Shown here: in pieces, positions 1 through 7,246 of the stretch
How the letters are laid out: every line of letters starts with the position of its first letter
Position numbering within the stretch: the stretch's first letter is position 1
NCBI GenBank assembly: GCA_043424535.1
Contig: JBHWOV010000068.1
Span: forward strand, 1-11,934
Direction of reading: 5' to 3'
Source: DSM-111022 sp043424535
Lineage (GTDB): Bacteria; Bacillota; Bacilli; Lactobacillales; Aerococcaceae
DNA length: 11,934 nt
Translations under genes and position numbers: made by a program
The notes under the pieces: generated by a model
What the model was told of the DNA's origin: nothing
Seen by the model: only the letters and a program-made list of their open reading frames with translations
The model's database searches: none

Positions 1-24
1 TTGGTTAGAATAAGTATGAGTCAT
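1..24 (-). CDS. 5' end of a leftward gene (partial, unidentified)
   Basis: Only the first eight codons are in the window. Read leftward from an ATG at 24-22 they give MTHTYSNQ and run off the edge. The call rests on a good ribosome binding site, AAAGGAAGGA on the minus strand (40-31), six bases before the ATG. Another minus-strand ATG at 29-27 hits a stop at its third codon and is excluded. Eight residues are too few to identify a product. If real, the gene is divergent from prs. Confidence 0.4.
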
Positions 25-94
25 GCCATTTCCTTCCTTTCATTTTGTTTAGTCACTTATATGATAAAGGAAATGCATGGCTTTTTGTATACAC

Positions 95-126
95 AAAAAT
101 AGTGCTGATGATTTCTCATCAACACT
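95..126 (-). terminator. leftward terminator-like hairpin
   Basis: Arms 101-111 and 116-126 are complementary around a four-base loop. Read leftward the loop is GAAA, the single imperfect position becomes a G-U wobble, and a run of five T follows (complement of 95-99). On the + strand that position is a C-A mismatch and A residues follow, so the minus strand is the functional reading. It lies between prs and the leftward gene; it could stop antisense transcripts from prs or act as an attenuator in the leftward leader. Confidence 0.45.
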
Positions 127-201
127 AAAAATTATAGAACCTTTCATTTGGGGTTTTGCTGAATCTTTGAATTTATTAATATTTAAGAAAGGGTATAATC
201 T

Positions 202-1191
202 ATGGAGCATGTCATTAATCAAGGAAATCCGATGAAAATATTTTCACTGGATTCGAATTATTCATTAGCTCAAAAGATAGCAGAAGAAATTGGTAGTGAT
301 TTGGGAGCGATTGAACTAGTAAAATTTGCTGATGGTGAAATAAAGGTTTCTGTTCAAGAAAGTATTCGCGGTGCGCATGTCTATATCGTTCAATCGACAT
401 CTTTTCCTGTTAATGATCATTTAATGGCGTTAATGATTGCAATCGATGCTTTTCGTCGCGCAAGTGCCAAGACGATTAATTTAGTGATGCCTTATTTTGG
501 TTATGGACGCCAAGATCGTCAAGCAGCCCAAAGAGAGCCTTTAACAGCAAAATTAGTAGCGAATATGTTGGAGATGGCAGGAGCAGACCGTATCTTGACA
601 TTGGATTTACATACAAGTCAAATTCAAGGTTTTTTTAACCTTCCAGTGGATCATCTACTAGCCGGTCCATTGTTCGCAGAATATTTTATTCAAGAAAATA
701 TTCAAGGCGATGATGTTGTCGTTGTTTCACCTGATCACAGTAGTGTTATTCGTTCACGACAATTGGCAAATTTTCTTCATTCACCCATCGCTATTGTTGA
801 TCGACGTAAGATGCAATATAATCAGTCTGCTGTAGTGAATTTAATTGGGGATGTTAACGGAAAACGTGCGATTATTTTTGACGATATGATTGATACGGGT
901 GAGACAATGTCTTATGCTGTAGAGAAACTTAAGGAACAGGGAGCAACCGAAATTTATCTTTGCAGTCCACACGCCTTACTGTCAGGAGAAGCTGCTCAAA
1001 GACTCGTTGATATGCCTGTTGACAAAATAATTGTTTCAGATTCTATCGAAATGCCAACGGAGAAACGTATTTTATTAGAATCCAAATTAGAATTAGTCTC
1101 TGTGGCAGCACTGTTTGCAGAAGCGATTATTCGTGTTTATGAAAATCGTCCAGTCAGTCCATTATTTCTGGAACAATTTAAATCAAGATAA
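202..1191 (+). CDS. prs: ribose-phosphate pyrophosphokinase (PRPP synthetase), divergent isozyme
   Basis: Makes PRPP from ribose 5-phosphate and ATP in the cytoplasm, for nucleotide, His, Trp and NAD synthesis. The 329-residue length fits the family (about 315-325). Visible motifs are the ATP-binding RQDR at 103-106, the catalytic His of LDLH (His137), SPDHSSVIRSR at 176-186 and the ribose-phosphate loop DDMIDTGET at 227-235. Three places depart from classical Prs: DRRK (200-203) where DKRR is usual, SS for GG at 180-181, and Glu234 in the DTGGT/DTAGT loop. This resembles the secondary Prs isozymes of lactic acid bacteria more than the main enzyme. The start at 202 has AGAAAGGG eight bases upstream and matches the N-terminal length of Bacillus Prs; an ATG at 232 with AAGGA upstream is an alternative. 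It appears monocistronic, with no clear terminator of its own. Confidence 0.93.
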   Translation: MEHVINQGNPMKIFSLDSNYSLAQKIAEEIGSDLGAIELVKFADGEIKVSVQESIRGAHVYIVQSTSFPVNDHLMALMIAIDAFRRASAKTINLVMPYFGYGRQDRQAAQREPLTAKLVANMLEMAGADRILTLDLHTSQIQGFFNLPVDHLLAGPLFAEYFIQENIQGDDVVVVSPDHSSVIRSRQLANFLHSPIAIVDRRKMQYNQSAVVNLIGDVNGKRAIIFDDMIDTGETMSYAVEKLKEQGATEIYLCSPHALLSGEAAQRLVDMPVDKIIVSDSIEMPTEKRILLESKLELVSVAALFAEAIIRVYENRPVSPLFLEQFKSR

Positions 1192-1260
1192 TGTAATTGA
1201 GGTATAAAATATTTCATTTATGCATGAAGGTAAAATTTTATAAAGATTAAATTTTTTTAA

Positions 1261-1297
1261 TAATCTGCTTGACAGATTAAAAAATAGCCGATATTAT
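1261..1297 (+). promoter_or_regulatory. promoter of the metNIQ T-box operon, with a palindrome around the -35
   Basis: TTGACA (1269-1274), a 17-base spacer and TATTAT (1292-1297) form a near-consensus vegetative promoter, predicting a start near 1304. The -35 lies inside a perfect 7-bp inverted repeat, TAATCTG-N5-CAGATTA (1261-1279). This could be an operator, since A residues rather than T follow it, so it is not a rightward terminator. Confidence 0.75.
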
Positions 1298-1303
1298 ATA
1301 ATG

Positions 1304-1587
1304 CATAAACAAAAGAAAACAAACGCGTTGACATGGAAAGTAAATGCGAAACACTTCTGTAGAGAGCTCATGTTTGGTGAAAATGAGCGTAGTGAATCCC
1401 TTGAAAATGGCCATCGAGCGGTCACTCTAAGCGAATAGTGAAGGGTGAACGGATACCCCCGTTATGTCGGTCGCAGTATAGAGATTATTCTCCGCACTGT
1501 CAGAGGTCTTTTTGAGCAATCAAAAGACAAACAAAGGTGGTACCACGAAGTTATAAACTCTCGTCCTTTATGGATGGGGGTTTTTTT
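1304..1587 (+). ncRNA. methionine T-box leader of metNIQ
   Basis: A tRNA-sensing riboswitch: uncharged tRNA-Met stabilises an antiterminator and lets transcription enter metN. Stem I shows AGTA (1339-1342), AGAGAG (1361-1366) and an apical hairpin CTCAT/ATGAG (1367-1371/1383-1387). The specifier is ATG at 1407-1409 in the context GAAAATGG, reading methionine. CCGTTA (1459-1464) is the conserved stem II motif. The T-box sequence is AAAGGTGGTACCACG (1533-1547); its TGGT (1538-1541) pairs with the tRNA 3' end, the variable T matching discriminator A of tRNA-Met. The terminator hairpin follows. The 5' boundary is inferred from the promoter. Specificity also agrees with the downstream importer genes. 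Confidence 0.95.
1556..1587 (+). terminator. T-box attenuator terminator of metNIQ
   Basis: Arms 1556-1566 and 1572-1582 pair over 11 bp, with several G-U pairs, around a five-base loop and run into seven T (1581-1587). Stops transcription when tRNA-Met is charged. Confidence 0.9.
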
Positions 1588-1609
1588 GTTCTTTAGAGAG
1601 GAGTAAGTG

Positions 1610-2683
1610 ATGATAGATTTAAAAAATATTGATGTAGTATTTTCATCAGATGACCGCGTTGTGACAGCGGTTAAAGATGTAAATATTCATGTAAATCGAG
1701 GCGAAATTTATGGGATTGTTGGCTATAGTGGAGCAGGAAAGAGTACGTTAGTTCGAACAATCAATTTACTACAAAGACCGACGCAAGGTGAGGTCATTGT
1801 GAATGGACAGGATATGATGTCACTTTCAACATCTGAGCTTCGTCAAGCACGTAAGAAAATAGGCATGATTTTCCAACATTTTAATTTGATGGAACAACGG
1901 ACGATATTTGAAAATATGGCATTCCCTTTGAAAGGAAGCGGCTTAACGCAACAAGAAATTGCCAAGAAAGTGGCTGAATTATTAGATTTAGTAGGATTAG
2001 AGCAGAAATCAGATAGTTATCCCAGTCAGTTATCAGGGGGTCAAAAACAGCGTGTAGCGATTGCACGAGCTCTCGCGAATGATCCAGATGTCTTATTGTG
2101 TGATGAAGCGACGAGTGCGCTGGATCCTAAGACAACAACTTCTATTTTAAATTTATTAAGTGAGTTAAATCAAAAACTTGGATTAACGATTGTTATCATT
2201 ACTCATGAGATGTCTGTTGTGAAAGATTTATGCCATCGAGTCGCCGTGATGGAAAATGGTGAGGTATTAGAACAAGGAACAATTGTAGAGATGTTCACAA
2301 ATCCACAAAGAACATTGACGAAAGAATTTATTAATACCGCAACCCATTTTGATCAAGAAATTGTGACAGTTTTATCACATTCTACTACTGAACGTTTAAG
2401 AGAAGAAGGCGATTTAGTTCGCTTGAGTTATGTTGGCCAGAAAACAACAGAACCGATTATTGCTCATTTGGTCCGTGCTTATAATGTTGATGTTAATATT
2501 ATTTACGGCCATGTTGAGATATTGCAGGACATTCCGGTTGGAAATTTATTCATCGCGATTAAAGGTGATCCATCGAATATTGAAGATGCTATTAATTATT
2601 TAAAAGAAAATCAAGTAATCGTTGAAACATTAGATGAACTTCTTGATGAATATGTCTACGATCGGGTAAAGGAGGTTGAATAA
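1610..2683 (+). CDS. metN: methionine ABC importer, ATP-binding protein MetN
   Basis: ATPase that powers methionine uptake through MetI at the inner face of the membrane. Counting from the ATG at 1610 (357 residues), the ABC domain has Walker A GYSGAGKST (38-46), Q-loop Gln89, signature LSGGQ (141-145), Walker B ending in Asp165-Glu166 and H-loop His199. Residues from about 265 to 340 form the C-terminal NIL domain, which in MetN proteins binds methionine and inhibits transport when the cell has enough. A GTG lies at 1607, but AGAGAGGAG (1595-1603) is six bases from the ATG and only three from the GTG, so the ATG is preferred. First gene after the methionine T-box; its stop overlaps the metI start by one base. 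Confidence 0.96.
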   Translation: MIDLKNIDVVFSSDDRVVTAVKDVNIHVNRGEIYGIVGYSGAGKSTLVRTINLLQRPTQGEVIVNGQDMMSLSTSELRQARKKIGMIFQHFNLMEQRTIFENMAFPLKGSGLTQQEIAKKVAELLDLVGLEQKSDSYPSQLSGGQKQRVAIARALANDPDVLLCDEATSALDPKTTTSILNLLSELNQKLGLTIVIITHEMSVVKDLCHRVAVMENGEVLEQGTIVEMFTNPQRTLTKEFINTATHFDQEIVTVLSHSTTERLREEGDLVRLSYVGQKTTEPIIAHLVRAYNVDVNIIYGHVEILQDIPVGNLFIAIKGDPSNIEDAINYLKENQVIVETLDELLDEYVYDRVKEVE

Positions 2684-3405
2684 TGCAACAAACATTATAT
2701 TTATTAGCAGCAACAGGCGAAGAAACTGGGTCATTCATTGAGAAATACTTTCCTTATGCTTGGGAATTGCGAGATGAATTTCTAGAAGCAACTTGGGAAA
2801 CGATTTATATGATGCTGATTGCGATTGTAATAGGAGGCTTCTTTGGTCTTATTCTTGGAATTATTATGACAGTCACAGGACCTGGAGGTATTTTAGAAAA
2901 TCGTCAACTTTATAAAGTATTGGATACATTAGTTAACATCTTTCGTTCGATTCCATTTATTATCTTATTGGCTCTTTTAATTAATGTAACAAGAGCAATT
3001 GTAGGAACAACGATTGGCCCAACGGCTGCGACAGTTCCGATAATATTCAGCACCATTCCTTTCTTCGCAAGACAAGTGGAGATTGCTTTATTAGAAGTGG
3101 ATCCTGGTGTGATAGAAGCAGCAGAATCGATGGGATCTTCCCCATTGGACATTATCTTCCGTGTTTATTTAAGAGAAGGACTTCCAGCATTACTTCGCGT
3201 TAGTGCTTCAACAGTCATTAGTGTCATTGGTTTAACAGCGATGGCCGGATCTGTTGGTGGGGGCGGATTAGGAACCATGGCAATTGCACGTGGTTATCAA
3301 AGAAGTCGGATGGATGTAATCATTGTAGCAACGATTTTAACATTATTAATTGTTTTTGTAAGTCAGATGATTTTCAATTGGTTGATTCGTAAAACAGAAC
3401 ATTAA
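2683..3405 (+). CDS. metI: methionine ABC importer, permease MetI
   Basis: Membrane channel subunit of the MetNIQ importer. The 240 residues carry about five hydrophobic segments (roughly 41-63, 82-103, 112-128, 172-196 and 212-233). The cytoplasmic EAA loop that docks on MetN is at 145-165, beginning EAAESMGSSP. A hydrophilic N-terminal stretch of about 20 residues makes it slightly longer than the usual 215-230. The ATG shares one base with the metN stop (TAATG), and AAAGGAGG (2668-2675) gives a strong ribosome binding site, so the two are probably translationally coupled. Expected to serve both MetQ1 and the orphan MetQ2, since no second metNI pair is in the window. Confidence 0.95.
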   Translation: MQQTLYLLAATGEETGSFIEKYFPYAWELRDEFLEATWETIYMMLIAIVIGGFFGLILGIIMTVTGPGGILENRQLYKVLDTLVNIFRSIPFIILLALLINVTRAIVGTTIGPTAATVPIIFSTIPFFARQVEIALLEVDPGVIEAAESMGSSPLDIIFRVYLREGLPALLRVSASTVISVIGLTAMAGSVGGGGLGTMAIARGYQRSRMDVIIVATILTLLIVFVSQMIFNWLIRKTEH

Positions 3406-3433
3406 TTAAAATGATAGAATAAGGAGAATACAC

Positions 3434-4354
3434 ATGAAAAAATTATTATCAACATTATTAGCAGGAAGTTTATTATTTTCTAATGGATTTACTACAACAT
3501 TTGCGCAAGAAGAAAATCCATTTGAAGGTGAAAAAGTATCAGTAGGGGTCGCCTCTGAATATGAAGAAGAAACTTGGCAAGTTGTCGTAGATAAGGCTGC
3601 AGAAGAAGGGATTGAAGTTGAACTAGTCTTATTTACGGACTATGTTCAACCAAATATCGCATTAGCGGATGGTTCGATTGATCTTAATGCATTTCAACAT
3701 ATTGCCTTTCTAGAAGAATGGAATCAAGAAAATGACGGAGATCTTCAACCACTTGGTTTCACATATGTAGCACCACTTCGTGTTTATTCAGATAAATATG
3801 AATCATTAGATGAAGTACAAGAAGGGGAAACGATTGGAATTCCATCTGATCCAACAAATGGTGGCCGAGCTCTATTAGCTTTGGAAACTGCAGGTTTAAT
3901 TGAAGTCGATGATGCAGCAGGTGTACTGCCAACAGTTAGTGATATTACGAAAAATGATAAAAATATTGAGTTCGAGGAATTAGATGCTGCACAATTGCCA
4001 ACAGCTTTACCTGATTTAGCAGCAGCCGTCATTAACAATAACTTTGCGTTAGATGCGGGATTATCAGTGGATGATGCTATTTTCTCTGATGGAGAAGATA
4101 TTGATTCCCTAGCAGCAGACTATAAAAATGTGCTTGCTGCTAAAGCAGAAAATGTTGATAATCCATTATTCAAACGTATTTTAGAATTATATCAATCAGA
4201 AGATATTGCAGCTAAATTAGATGAAGTATCTAATGGTGCTGATTTACCAGCATGGTCAGAAAATGATACTTATCCTGTACAAAGAGAATCTGTTGAAAGT
4301 GAGTCTGGTGAATCTTCAGAAGAAGAAAGTGATTCAGAATCTTCAGAAGAATAA
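3434..4354 (+). CDS. metQ: methionine-binding protein MetQ1, non-lipidated, with acidic repeat tail
   Basis: Extracellular methionine-binding component of MetNIQ (NlpA/MetQ family). The binding core has NAFQH (85-89), DPTNGGR (139-145) and AVIN with Asn201, equivalent to ligand-contact regions of characterised MetQ proteins. The signal peptide (1-24) ends TFA|QEE, a signal peptidase I type site. The whole protein has no cysteine, so the lipobox expected of a Gram-positive binding protein is missing. After the conserved LPAW (271-274), residues 285-306 are almost only Ser and Glu, encoded by an imperfect 27-nt repeat. It follows metI by 28 bases with AAGGAG before the ATG, and ends the operon before a strong terminator. 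About 55-60% identical by eye to the paralogue at 9625. Confidence 0.94.
   Translation: MKKLLSTLLAGSLLFSNGFTTTFAQEENPFEGEKVSVGVASEYEEETWQVVVDKAAEEGIEVELVLFTDYVQPNIALADGSIDLNAFQHIAFLEEWNQENDGDLQPLGFTYVAPLRVYSDKYESLDEVQEGETIGIPSDPTNGGRALLALETAGLIEVDDAAGVLPTVSDITKNDKNIEFEELDAAQLPTALPDLAAAVINNNFALDAGLSVDDAIFSDGEDIDSLAADYKNVLAAKAENVDNPLFKRILELYQSEDIAAKLDEVSNGADLPAWSENDTYPVQRESVESESGESSEEESDSESSEE
4310..4351 (+). repeat. in-frame direct repeat encoding the acidic tail of MetQ1
   Basis: GAATCTTCAGAAGAA occurs at 4310-4324 and again at 4337-4351, exactly 27 bases (nine codons) apart. The second copy is followed at once by the stop codon. Both encode ESSEE. An in-frame period of this kind points to slippage expansion of the tail. 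Confidence 0.85.
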
Positions 4355-4404
4355 TGATGGCTTAAAGAAATAAAATCATTCATTTATAACAGAATATTTT
4401 TTGC

Positions 4405-4451
4405 AACCGATGATAACGACTATTATAAAATAGTGTTGTCGTCGGTTTTTT
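4405..4451 (+). terminator. terminator of metNIQ
   Basis: Arms 4405-4424 and 4429-4447 form 19 base pairs with a single bulged base and a four-base loop, followed by six T (4446-4451). A long, strong intrinsic terminator closing the first T-box operon. Confidence 0.92.
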
Positions 4452-4478
4452 AGGTATTCATCTTCATTGTTTATCTGA

Positions 4479-4506
4479 TTGATTTTTAGTCTTCTTGATT
4501 TATGAT
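4479..4506 (+). promoter_or_regulatory. promoter of the M42 aminopeptidase gene
   Basis: TTGATT (4479-4484), a 16-base spacer and TATGAT (4501-4506). A start near 4513 gives a leader of about 26 bases. This makes the gene independent of the methionine T-box. Confidence 0.55.
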
Positions 4507-4538
4507 AATATTAATGGACAGATGAAAGGATGATTCGC

Positions 4539-5597
4539 ATGCAAAGAACATTGACAGTAGAAGAGATGGCGCGTTTAAATCGCATTGCTTCTTTAACAAC
4601 TATTCCCTCACCGACGGGTTATACCTATGATATTATTGAAAAGATTCATAAAGAATTAGACGATTTACAGATTAGTAATCAAATAACTCCAAAAGGTGGT
4701 TTACTGATAACAATACCTGGTAAAGATGTTGAAAGACATCGCTTCGTGACAGCTCATGTTGATACACTTGGAGGAATTGTTCGTGCCATAAAACCTGATG
4801 GACGATTAAAAATGGATCGGATTGGTGGGTATACTTATCATTCGATTGATGGTAATTATGTTACAATTCATAGTTCCTTAACCGACAAAACTTATCAAGG
4901 AACAGTCTTGCTTAAACAAACTAGTGTCCATGTATATGCAGATGCTGATTCAGCAGAACGTAATCAGGATAATATGGAAATTCGATTGGATCACAGGGTA
5001 GAATCGGCAGAAGAAGTTGAAAAGTTAGGTATTCGAGTGGGAGATTTTATTAGTTTTGATCCGCGAACAGAAATTCTATCGACAGGATATATAAAATCAC
5101 GTCATTTGGATGATAAAGTAAGCGTGGCCTTGCTATTGGAAATAATAGAACAAATAACGGATGATGTGATTGAATTAGCACATACAACACATTTCTATAT
5201 CTCAAACAATGAAGAAATTGGTTATGGTGGTAATTCAAATATTTCATCAAAAGTTGAGGAATATTTGGCAGTCGATATGGGAGCGATGGGGACGGATCAA
5301 ATGACAGATGAATATTCTGTATCAATTTGTGTGAAGGACGGCTCAGGTCCTTATCATTTAGGCTTTCGTAATCAATTGGTAAAATTATGTGAGTCAAATG
5401 ATATACCATATCAATTAGATATTTATCCTTATTATGGGTCGGATGCTTCAGCCGCAATGCGTGCAGGGGCAGACGTGCGTCATGCACTGTGTGGTGCGGG
5501 AATTGATGCGAGTCATGCTTATGAGCGTACACATATCGATTCAATCAATGCAACATATGAATTGGTGAAAACTTACTTAACCGAACCGATGTCCTAA
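4539..5597 (+). CDS. M42 family metallo-aminopeptidase
   Basis: Cytoplasmic di-metal aminopeptidase of the M42 family (glutamyl aminopeptidase/deblocking type), which trims N-terminal residues from peptides; relatives form hollow dodecamers. From the ATG at 4539 (352 residues) all expected active-site elements are present: AHVD (His73, Asp75), HLDDK (bridging Asp191), NNEE (Glu225 catalytic, Glu226 metal), VDMG (Asp246) and the SHAYERTH block (His326, Glu329, His332). An in-frame ATG at 4530 is directly joined to the GAAAGGA ribosome binding site (4524-4530), which is too close; 4539 has eight bases of spacing and is chosen. Monocistronic, with its own promoter and terminator. Exact substrate preference cannot be read from sequence. 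Confidence 0.93.
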   Translation: MQRTLTVEEMARLNRIASLTTIPSPTGYTYDIIEKIHKELDDLQISNQITPKGGLLITIPGKDVERHRFVTAHVDTLGGIVRAIKPDGRLKMDRIGGYTYHSIDGNYVTIHSSLTDKTYQGTVLLKQTSVHVYADADSAERNQDNMEIRLDHRVESAEEVEKLGIRVGDFISFDPRTEILSTGYIKSRHLDDKVSVALLLEIIEQITDDVIELAHTTHFYISNNEEIGYGGNSNISSKVEEYLAVDMGAMGTDQMTDEYSVSICVKDGSGPYHLGFRNQLVKLCESNDIPYQLDIYPYYGSDASAAMRAGADVRHALCGAGIDASHAYERTHIDSINATYELVKTYLTEPMS

Positions 5598-5601
5598 TCC
5601 T

Positions 5602-5633
5602 AACACCTCAATGATTAACATTGAGGTGTTTTT
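5602..5633 (+). terminator. terminator of the M42 gene
   Basis: A perfect 12-bp stem (5602-5613 with 5619-5630) around a five-base loop, running into five T (5629-5633). It starts four bases after the stop codon. Confidence 0.93.
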
Positions 5634-5699
5634 GCTAATTTTATTAAGATAATGATGATGATTGATAAGATAACTTTATATAAATGAGAATCGAGAATG

Positions 5700-5708
5700 T
5701 GATACAAT
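5700..5708 (+). promoter_or_regulatory. extended -10 promoter of pncB-nadE-tagO
   Basis: TGATACAAT (5700-5708) fits an extended -10 (TGn plus TACAAT). The -35 position is weak (ATAAAT at 5680-5685), which extended -10 promoters tolerate. The start would be near 5715. No repressor palindrome or riboswitch is evident in 5634-5751. Confidence 0.5.
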
Positions 5709-5751
5709 ATGCATAACACATAACTGTGAATTTTGGAGAGAAGGGTACCTC

Positions 5752-7230
5752 ATGTACAATTACAAAGATGATAGTTTAATGTTACATACAGATTTATACC
5801 AAATAAATATGTTGCAAGTTTATTGGGAACAAGGAATTGAAAATCGCCAAGCGGTTTTTGAAGCCTTTTTCCGAAATAATCCTTTTAAGAATGGTTATGC
5901 CATCTTTGCTGGTTTAGAAAGATTTGTGAATTATCTAAATAATTTAGCATTTACTGAACAAGATATCGCTTATTTGCGGTCATTAGAAGTCTATTCAGAA
6001 GATTTTTTGACTTATTTAGCGAATTTAGAATTTAAATTGACCATTCGTAGTATGCGAGAAGGTGAATTATGTTTCGCACAAGAACCACTCGTGCAAGTTG
6101 AAGGACCACTAGGTCAATGTCAATTAGTCGAGACGGCATTGTTGAATATTATTAATTATCAAACATTGATTGCGACGAAGGCGGCACGTATCCGTTCGGT
6201 CGTTGGTGAAGATGATTCTATTTCAGAATTTGGAGCGCGACGTGCTCAAGAAATGGATGCAGCTGTTTGGGGAGCTCGAGCAGCTTATATCGGAGGCTTC
6301 AACTCAACGTCAAATGTTCGTGCCGGTAAACTGTTTGGGGTACCTGTATCTGGGACACATGCTCACTCTCTCGTTCAAGCTTATCGTGATGAATATCAAG
6401 CATTTAAAGCTTATGCGGAGACACATAAGGACGTTGTTTTTTTAGTTGATACTTATGATACATTACGTTCAGGAGTTCCTACTGCCATCAAAGTGGCAAA
6501 GGAAATGGGCGATAAAATTAATTTCATTGGTGTGCGTATCGATTCCGGAGATATGGCTTATTTATCAAAACGAATCCGTGAACAATTAGATGAAGCAGGT
6601 TTTACCGATGCAAGAATCATTGCTTCTAATGATTTAGATGAGCACACGATTTTGAACTTGCGTATGCAAGGAGCAAAAATTAATGACTGGGGTATTGGGA
6701 CGAAAATAATTACTGCTTATGATCAACCGGCCTTAGGCGCTGTATATAAATTAGTGTCTATTGAAGATGAAGACGGTGTGATGCAACCGACAATGAAAAT
6801 CTCCTCCAATGCTGAGAAGATGACGACACCAGGAGTTAAGCAAGTATGGCGCATCACGCGAAATAAAGACGGGAAATCTGAAGGGGATTATGTGGCCTTC
6901 GATCATGAGCGTCCGGATCAATTGGATGAATTATTTATGTTCCATCCGGTTCATACTTATATCAATAAAACAGTGACTGATTTTACAGCTCGTCCTGTAT
7001 TAATTGATATTTTCAAAGACGGCGAGCAAGTCTATGAATTGCCGGACATTCATACGATTCGGGAATATGCACATTCGAATTATGATGCATTGTGGGACGA
7101 ATATAAACGAATCCTTAATCCTCAATTGTATCCAGTGGATCTCTCTCAAGAATTATATGATGAGAAAATGCAAAGTATTCAGAGATTACGCCAATCAGTG
7201 GAAGAAAAAGTCAATCACATAGAAGATTGA
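5752..7230 (+). CDS. pncB: nicotinate phosphoribosyltransferase
   Basis: First step of NAD salvage (Preiss-Handler pathway): nicotinate + PRPP, with ATP hydrolysis, gives nicotinate mononucleotide. The 492 residues match the long Firmicutes form. The family core is clear: an N-terminal DLYQINM (14-20), EFGARRAQ (159-166), SGTHAHS (200-206) containing the phosphorylatable His (probably His205), VDTYDTL (232-238) and a later GVRIDSGD phosphate-binding stretch. GGAGAGAAGGG (5735-5745) is six bases before the ATG. nadE follows after 16 bases, so the two are one transcription unit. NadD, the step between them, is not in this window. The required PRPP could come from the Prs encoded at 202. Confidence 0.96.
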   Translation: MYNYKDDSLMLHTDLYQINMLQVYWEQGIENRQAVFEAFFRNNPFKNGYAIFAGLERFVNYLNNLAFTEQDIAYLRSLEVYSEDFLTYLANLEFKLTIRSMREGELCFAQEPLVQVEGPLGQCQLVETALLNIINYQTLIATKAARIRSVVGEDDSISEFGARRAQEMDAAVWGARAAYIGGFNSTSNVRAGKLFGVPVSGTHAHSLVQAYRDEYQAFKAYAETHKDVVFLVDTYDTLRSGVPTAIKVAKEMGDKINFIGVRIDSGDMAYLSKRIREQLDEAGFTDARIIASNDLDEHTILNLRMQGAKINDWGIGTKIITAYDQPALGAVYKLVSIEDEDGVMQPTMKISSNAEKMTTPGVKQVWRITRNKDGKSEGDYVAFDHERPDQLDELFMFHPVHTYINKTVTDFTARPVLIDIFKDGEQVYELPDIHTIREYAHSNYDALWDEYKRILNPQLYPVDLSQELYDEKMQSIQRLRQSVEEKVNHIED

Positions 7231-7246
7231 GAAAGGAGAGCGACCG

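Noticed and set aside
1..102. An open + strand frame from the window edge to a TAG at 100-102
   Set aside because: Only 33 codons, no family resemblance and no rightward terminator after it. The leftward start with a strong ribosome site at the same place is more convincing.
1203..1258. AT-rich inverted repeat followed by seven T after prs, as a terminator
   Set aside because: The stem is A/T only with a large interrupted interior and ends about ten bases before the T run; too weak to call.
4530..4538. Upstream ATG start for the M42 aminopeptidase
   Set aside because: It touches the ribosome binding site with no spacing; the ATG at 4539 is properly spaced.
5050..5544. A 164-codon minus-strand open frame inside the M42 gene
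   Set aside because: The + strand carries an intact metalloprotease with all metal ligands. The antisense frame is His/Leu/Tyr-rich without a domain or ribosome site, a typical shadow. The same applies to shorter antisense frames in metN, metI and both metQ genes.
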